Source: Paraburkholderia sacchari
GTDB lineage: Bacteria; Pseudomonadota; Gammaproteobacteria; Burkholderiales; Burkholderiaceae
NCBI RefSeq assembly: GCF_000785435.2
Contig: NZ_JTDB02000001.1
Span: 372,001-436,000 of the forward strand
Reading direction: 5' to 3'
Length of the DNA: 64,000 bases
Notes under the pieces: generated by a model
What the model saw: only the letters and a program-made list of their open reading frames with translations
Told to the model about the DNA's origin: nothing
Database searches by the model: none
Program-made: the position numbers and the translations under genes
Shown here: positions 59,585 to 64,000 of the stretch, one piece after another
Position numbering within the stretch: position 1 is the first letter of the stretch
Layout of the letters: every line of letters starts with the position of its first letter

Positions 59585-60370
59585 ATGATCGAATTCGAGT
59601 ACATGCATGACGGCACGGTGGCGCTCATCACGCTGGCGCGACCGCCCGCGAACGCCTTTACCGTCGATGGCCTGTGCCAGCTTCAAGAGGTGATCGAGGC
59701 GTTCGACCGCGAGGCGAAAGTTCGCGCCATCGTCATCACCGGCCACGGCACGAAGTTCTTCAGCGCGGGCGCGGACCTGAACGCGTTCGCCACGGGCGAT
59801 CGCCAAATCGCGCGCACGGCGGCCGCGGCATTCGGCGCCGCGTTCGAGGCGCTGCAGATTGCACGGCCTGTGGTGATTGCCGCGATCAACGGCTACGCGA
59901 TGGGCGGCGGGCTCGAATGCGCGCTCGCTTGCGATATCCGCATCGCCGAGGAGCATGCGCAACTCGCGCTGCCCGAACCCGCTGTGGGCCTGCTACCGTG
60001 CGGGTGCGGTACGCAGACGCTGCCCTGGCTCGTGGGCGAGGGCTGGGCCAAGCGCATCGTCCTGACCGGCGAGCGCGTGGATGCCGCCACGGCGCTGCGC
60101 ATCGGCCTCGTGGAGGAAGTGGTGCCGCAGGGCGGTGCGCGTGAAGTCGCGCTCGCCATGGCCGCGCGCGTGGCGTCGCTGAGCCCGCAGGCCGTGTCGT
60201 TCAGCAAGTCGCTCATTCATCAGGCGCGCAACGGCGTGCCGCGCGGCGCGGCGCTTGCCGTGGAGCGCGAGCGTTTCGTCGACCTGTTCGATTCGCCCAA
60301 CCAGCGCGAAGGTGTCAACGCCTTCCTCGAGAAGCGCAAGCCGCAATGGCAAATTGATACGGAGAATTAA
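59585..60370 (+). CDS. Enoyl-CoA hydratase family protein
   Basis: The 261-residue crotonase-fold enzyme has oxyanion-hole sequences GHGTKFFSAGADLNAFATGD and AINGYAMGGGLECALACDIRIA, and catalytic-type ALPEPAVGLLPCGCGTQTLPWLVG. ATG 59585 starts the homology. In this operon the natural substrate would be methacrylyl-CoA. The next gene begins 3 bp after its stop, so the two are probably co-translated. Confidence 0.9.
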   Translation: MIEFEYMHDGTVALITLARPPANAFTVDGLCQLQEVIEAFDREAKVRAIVITGHGTKFFSAGADLNAFATGDRQIARTAAAAFGAAFEALQIARPVVIAAINGYAMGGGLECALACDIRIAEEHAQLALPEPAVGLLPCGCGTQTLPWLVGEGWAKRIVLTGERVDAATALRIGLVEEVVPQGGAREVALAMAARVASLSPQAVSFSKSLIHQARNGVPRGAALAVERERFVDLFDSPNQREGVNAFLEKRKPQWQIDTEN

Positions 60371-60373
60371 GCA

Positions 60374-61534
60374 ATGAATGCAACACCCGCTTCCGCTCAA
60401 ACAGCATCGGAGGCCGGACCGGACGTGCTGTACCGCGTGGTCAATCGCGTCGCGATCATCACCCTGAATCGTCCCGCCGCGCTCAACGCGCTCTCGCACG
60501 CGATGGTGCGCGAGATTGCCATGCTGCTCGAACGCGTGCGCCATGACGACAGCGTCGTCGCGCTCGTGCTCGAAGGCGCGGGGCCGAAGGGCTTTTGCGC
60601 GGGCGGCGACGTGCGCGCGATCGACAGTCTCGCGCGCGCGGGCGAGCGGCTCGGCGACAACGGCTGGCAGCAGTTTTTCGTCGACGAATATCGGCTCGAC
60701 TACGCGTTGCATACGTTCGACAAGCCGCTCGTCGCGCTGCTCGACGGCGTGACGATGGGCGGCGGCATGGGCCTCGGCCAGGCGGCGTCGCTGCGTGTGG
60801 CCACCACGCGCACGAAGATCGCGATGCCGGAAACGCGCATCGGCATGTTGCCCGACGTGGGCGCCACGCATTTCCTCGCGAAGATGCCAGTGGAGACCGA
60901 GCTCTATGTGGGGCTGACCGGCGTGCTGCTCACCGGTACCGACGCACTCCATTGCCACCTCGCCGATATTTGCGTGCCGGGTGAATGGCTCGACGGTTAT
61001 GAGGCGCGTCTCGCGCGGGCGAGCATGGATGGCGACGTGTTTGCGGCGCTGCGCGGCGTGTTTGATGTGTCGGGCGACGCGTCGGGTGCATCAGACGCTT
61101 CAAGCGCGTTGGCCGCGCGTGCACCGCTGATCGAGCGGCACTTCGTGCGCCGTGCGCGCGTTGAGCAGATCGTTGCTTCGTTGCAGGCCGATCTCGAACA
61201 CGATCAGCCTGAGGACGTGCGCGCATGGCTCGTGGCCACGCTCGAAGCGCTCACACATTATTCGCCGACCATGCTCGAAGTCACGCGCGAGGCGCTGCTG
61301 CGCGGCCGCCAAATGACGCTCGCGGAGAACTTCCGCATGGAGCTCGGGATCGTTGCGCGCGCAATCGAGGAGGGCGACTTCTGCGAAGGCGTGCGTGCGC
61401 ATCTCGTCGACAAGGACCGCAAGCCGCGCTGGGCGCCCGCGACGCTCGCCGAATTGCGCGAGGAGCGCGTGCAGCATTTCTTGTGCTCGCCGTGGCGCGA
61501 GGAGAAGCATCCGCTCGCCGGGCTGGGCGCGTGA
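60374..61534 (+). CDS. 3-hydroxyisobutyryl-CoA hydrolase-like protein
   Basis: The 386-residue protein is a long crotonase with the C-terminal extension typical of 3-hydroxyisobutyryl-CoA hydrolases. Motifs: GAGPKGFCAGGDVRAI, LLDGVTMGGGMGLGQAASLRVAT, KIAMPETRIGMLPDVGATHFL. The acidic residues of that last segment fit the hydrolase active site. It would release free 3-hydroxyisobutyrate from the CoA ester in valine breakdown. No 3-hydroxyisobutyrate dehydrogenase (mmsB) follows; the operon ends near the ppnP terminator region. Confidence 0.9.
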   Translation: MNATPASAQTASEAGPDVLYRVVNRVAIITLNRPAALNALSHAMVREIAMLLERVRHDDSVVALVLEGAGPKGFCAGGDVRAIDSLARAGERLGDNGWQQFFVDEYRLDYALHTFDKPLVALLDGVTMGGGMGLGQAASLRVATTRTKIAMPETRIGMLPDVGATHFLAKMPVETELYVGLTGVLLTGTDALHCHLADICVPGEWLDGYEARLARASMDGDVFAALRGVFDVSGDASGASDASSALAARAPLIERHFVRRARVEQIVASLQADLEHDQPEDVRAWLVATLEALTHYSPTMLEVTREALLRGRQMTLAENFRMELGIVARAIEEGDFCEGVRAHLVDKDRKPRWAPATLAELREERVQHFLCSPWREEKHPLAGLGA

Positions 61535-61603
61535 TGTGCGCCGCCGCGCATTTGAATCCGCGCGGCGTGTTCCTCAGCAATCCATAGCCCGCCAGGAGGA
61601 AAT

Positions 61604-61638
61604 AAAAAAAAGCCCGCCGTGCGCAAAGCACGGCGGGC
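61604..61638 (-). terminator. Rho-independent terminator of ppnP
   Basis: The 11-bp perfect stem GCCCGCCGTGC / GCACGGCGGGC has a 5-nt loop. On the minus strand it is followed by eight consecutive T. It begins just past the ppnP stop and faces the end of the valine-type operon. Confidence 0.92.
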
Positions 61639-61671
61639 GCGGGCTTGCAGCCGCTGGCGCTCCAGCGCGCT

Positions 61672-61992
61672 TTACAGATAGCTGCAGCAGTAGTCGAGCG
61701 TCTCGACCACGTCGATATCGAAGCGGCTCTTGCCCGGCACCGAGAACGACTCGCCGGCGCCGTAGGTCTTCCACTCGTCGCTGCCATCGAGGCGGATGCG
61801 GCACTTGCCGCCTTGCACTTCCATGAGTTCGGGCGCGTCGGTGCCGAAGTTCAGCTGGCCCGGCAGGATCACGCCGAGCGTCTTGCGCGAGCCGTCGGCG
61901 AACAGCACGGTGTGCGAGACGCACTTGCCGTCGAAATAGACATTGGCCTTGCGGACCACGGAAACCTGGTCGAATTGTGTTGCAGCCGTCAT
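61672..61992 (-). CDS. ppnP: Pyrimidine/purine nucleoside phosphorylase PpnP
   Basis: The 106-residue cupin-like protein (formerly DUF1255) matches PpnP. Features are [53 protein letters not shown] and [28 protein letters not shown]. coli PpnP phosphorolyses several nucleosides. ATG 61992 with GAGGAA upstream is the start. It is a single-gene unit ended by a strong terminator. Confidence 0.92.
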   Translation of the reverse strand: MTAATQFDQVSVVRKANVYFDGKCVSHTVLFADGSRKTLGVILPGQLNFGTDAPELMEVQGGKCRIRLDGSDEWKTYGAGESFSVPGKSRFDIDVVETLDYCCSYL

Positions 61993-62182
61993 GGCGGTCT
62001 TCCTCTTAGTCTTCGTGAAATGGGTGCGTTGGCGTATGGCGGGTGCGGTCCTGCGCGCCTGCAGCCGGACCGACATCATACCGGCACTCGCCGCGCGCCT
62101 TCAGCGAAATTCCTCGAAATCCCCTCGAAATGCGTAGTGAATGTTTACACACGCCTGACAAGTTATTACAATCAATAAAAGC

Positions 62183-62203
62183 AAATGAGAATCATAAGCA
62201 TTT
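62183..62203. promoter_or_regulatory. Fur-box-like palindrome upstream of the siderophore receptor
   Basis: AAATGAGAATCATAAGCATTT lies about 90 bp upstream of the receptor start. Extended arms GCAAATG and CATTTGC flank the core. GAGAATCAT resembles the Fur consensus hexamers, and the region is AT-rich. Confidence 0.7.
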
Positions 62204-62293
62204 GCAAAAAAGATTCAACACAGGATTCCTTTGACGCGGGCGGCGCGTGACGCCCGGCTCAAGACGTCTCCGCCTTCGATCCAACCGCTCACC

Positions 62294-64000
62294 ATGTCCG
62301 TCCTCTTCCCGACGCCGATGCGCGCTGTCGCGTCCGTTGCAGCCCTCTATTGCTCCGGTTTTTTTGCATCGCCCGTTCACGGCCAGACCACGCAGCCGGC
62401 ATCCGCGATGCCTGAGGCAGTTGCCACGCCAGCGACAGCAAACGTCACCAACGCCCCCAGCGCCGCCGAAGCCACGCTGCCCGCCGTCAAGGTGATATCG
62501 GCAGCTTCGGAGATGCAGGCGAAGACGCTCGACTCGTACAAGTTCACCTCGCCACTCATCGATACGCCGCGCTCGGTCACCGTGATTCCGCAGGAAGTGC
62601 TCAAGAAGAAGAACGTCACGACCTTCCAGGATGCGCTGCGCACGGTGCCCGGCGTCACCTTCCTCGGCGGCGACGCGGCCGCGAACCCGTCGGCGGACCG
62701 CCCCGTGATTCGCGGCTTCGAGTCGCGCAACTCGATTTTCGTGGACGGCATGCGCGATTCGGGCGTGCAGAACCGCGAGACCTTCGACGTGGAGAACATC
62801 AGCGTCATCAAGGGCCCGGACTCGGTCTACGCAGGGCGCGGCTCGGTGGGCGGCAGCATCGACATCACCACGAAGACGCCGCTAAACGACAATTTCTTCA
62901 ACGGCAGCCTCGGCCTCGGCACGGACAGCTACCGCCGCGCGACCATCGACTGGAACCAGAAGCTCGACGACACCACCGCGATCCGCCTGAACGCGATGGG
63001 CCACGACGCCGACCAGCCGGGCCGCACCGACATCTACAGCAAGCGCTGGGGCGTCGCGCCGTCGATCGCGTTCGGCCTGAACACGCCCACCACGGTCACG
63101 CTGAGCTACTACCACCTGAACAGCTACGACATGCCCGACTTCAGCGTGCCATTCCGCTCGACGGGCGGCACGCCGGTGCCCACCGACCGGGGCCAGTTCT
63201 ACGGCCTGAATGCGCGCGACTACCGGCGCGGCCAGAACGACACGGGCGAGATCAAGGTGGAGCATCGCATCAACGACGCCTGGAAGATCAAGAACACGAC
63301 GATGTTCGGCCGCTCGACGCTCGATTACATCGCGACGAATCCGCAGCTCACGAGCGCGACTTCGAACATCCTGAGCCTGCAGGCGAAGAGCGGCAAATAC
63401 GCGACCAACAGCATCGCGAACCAGACCGAGGCCAACGGCAAATTCGACCTCTACGGCATGCGCCACACGTTCACGGCGGGCGTGGAGTTCAGCAACGAGC
63501 AGAACCGCTACGAGGGCTATCTCGTCACGGACTCGAAGGGCAACAACATCCGCACGGGCGGGCCTTGCTCGGTGGCCTACAACTGCACGCCGCTCGCGTA
63601 CTGGAACCCGAATAATCCGTGGACCGGCAGCGTGCTGCTCAACGGCGACAAGGCCTTCCCGGGGCCCACCACGAACACGCAGACCAACATCGCCTCGGCC
63701 TACCTGTTCGACAGCGTGCAGCTTTCCGAGCGCTGGATCTTCAACGCGGGGCTGCGCTTCGACCGCTATGACGTCACGGCGCAGCAGGCGGGCGTGCCCG
63801 ATCTGTCGAACACCTCGAACCTCTTCAGCTACCAGTTCGGCCTCGTGTTCAAGCCGGTGCGCACGGTGAGCCTGTACGCGTCGTACGGCACGTCGGCGAA
63901 TCCGCCGGGTTCGAACTCGGGCCTCGGCGGCGGCACCGACCAGATCACGGCGACCAACCAGGACCTCGCGCCCGAGCGCGCGCGCAATATCGAAGTGGGC
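62294..64000 (+). CDS. TonB-dependent siderophore receptor, N-terminal part
   Basis: The open frame starts at ATG 62294 and runs off the right edge (569 codons visible). After a signal-like N-terminus and a low-complexity linker comes a TonB-box-like LPAVKVIS. The plug domain follows: TPRSVTVIPQEVL, PVIRGFESRNSIFVDGMRDSG, VIKGPDSVYAGRGSVGGSIDI. Beta-barrel strands continue to the edge (RFDRYDVTAQQAGV, LYASYGTSANPPGSNSG). It resembles Fiu/FepA-like catecholate receptors. A Fur-like site lies upstream. No SD is visible, so ATG 62318 is an alternative start. The C-terminal barrel is not in the window. Confidence 0.93.
   Translation, partial: MSVLFPTPMRAVASVAALYCSGFFASPVHGQTTQPASAMPEAVATPATANVTNAPSAAEATLPAVKVISAASEMQAKTLDSYKFTSPLIDTPRSVTVIPQEVLKKKNVTTFQDALRTVPGVTFLGGDAAANPSADRPVIRGFESRNSIFVDGMRDSGVQNRETFDVENISVIKGPDSVYAGRGSVGGSIDITTKTPLNDNFFNGSLGLGTDSYRRATIDWNQKLDDTTAIRLNAMGHDADQPGRTDIYSKRWGVAPSIAFGLNTPTTVTLSYYHLNSYDMPDFSVPFRSTGGTPVPTDRGQFYGLNARDYRRGQNDTGEIKVEHRINDAWKIKNTTMFGRSTLDYIATNPQLTSATSNILSLQAKSGKYATNSIANQTEANGKFDLYGMRHTFTAGVEFSNEQNRYEGYLVTDSKGNNIRTGGPCSVAYNCTPLAYWNPNNPWTGSVLLNGDKAFPGPTTNTQTNIASAYLFDSVQLSERWIFNAGLRFDRYDVTAQQAGVPDLSNTSNLFSYQFGLVFKPVRTVSLYASYGTSANPPGSNSGLGGGTDQITATNQDLAPERARNIEVG

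Overview
This window looks like chromosomal DNA from a Burkholderiaceae bacterium, most like Paraburkholderia, Caballeronia or Burkholderia. It is GC-rich with strongly GC-biased third codon positions. It carries gene families common in that group: DUF4148, DUF2844/DUF3443, DUF1653, an flhDC flagellar master operon and a BpeEF/MexEF-type efflux pump. I see no rRNA, tRNA, integrase, insertion sequence, CRISPR array or phage gene. Species cannot be decided from the sequence alone.

Layout. 0-7 kb: an RND efflux operon (adaptor cut off at the left edge, pump, outer-membrane factor), then an Nramp metal transporter. 7-14 kb: flhD-flhC with a long AT-rich upstream region full of TGTAAC/GTTACA motifs, a universal stress protein, an XRE regulator, a DoxX protein, an MFS exporter and an orphan response regulator. 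14-22 kb: envelope proteins, namely small lipoproteins, a large divergent class A penicillin-binding protein, and a DUF2844/DUF3443 pair. The DUF3443 lipoprotein has two D[TS]GS motifs and a long Gly/Ser spacer. 22-25 kb: a decaying chemotaxis operon (receptor fragment joined to a cheR fragment, shortened cheD, intact triple-CheW protein). 25-33 kb: a leucine/isovalerate (liu) operon with a divergent TetR regulator and a palindromic candidate operator.

33-44 kb: lipoproteins, a MarR/AhpD-like divergent pair, CDP-diacylglycerol pyrophosphatase, a feoA-feoB-Cys-rich-protein operon under a near-perfect Fur box, an amino-acid-binding protein, an amidase, a ferritin-like diiron protein and an FMN reductase. 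44-50 kb: a possible small RNA, a phased 11-bp repeat, a CynX/NimT-type MFS transporter with a divergent GntR regulator, small envelope proteins and two DUF4148 genes. 50-55 kb: a [2Fe-2S] ferredoxin overlapping a ferritin-VIT1 (MbfA-like) iron exporter, cytochrome b561, a purine permease and a third DUF4148 gene. 55-64 kb: an AraC regulator divergent from a valine/isobutyrate-type operon (acyl-CoA dehydrogenase, acyl-CoA synthetase, enoyl-CoA hydratase, 3-hydroxyisobutyryl-CoA hydrolase), then ppnP and a Fur-boxed siderophore receptor cut by the right edge.

How the genes work together. Two branched-chain acyl-CoA pathways (leucine at 27-33 kb, valine-type at 56-61 kb) each sit next to a divergent regulator. 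Iron handling recurs: Fur-controlled FeoAB uptake, a Fur-controlled TonB receptor, an MbfA-like exporter with a ferredoxin, and Nramp. The flagellar master operon is present, while the 22-25 kb chemotaxis locus appears to be an accessory array that has lost receptor and methyltransferase function.

Many starts were chosen by Shine-Dalgarno spacing. Several exported or small proteins appear to use GTG or TTG.
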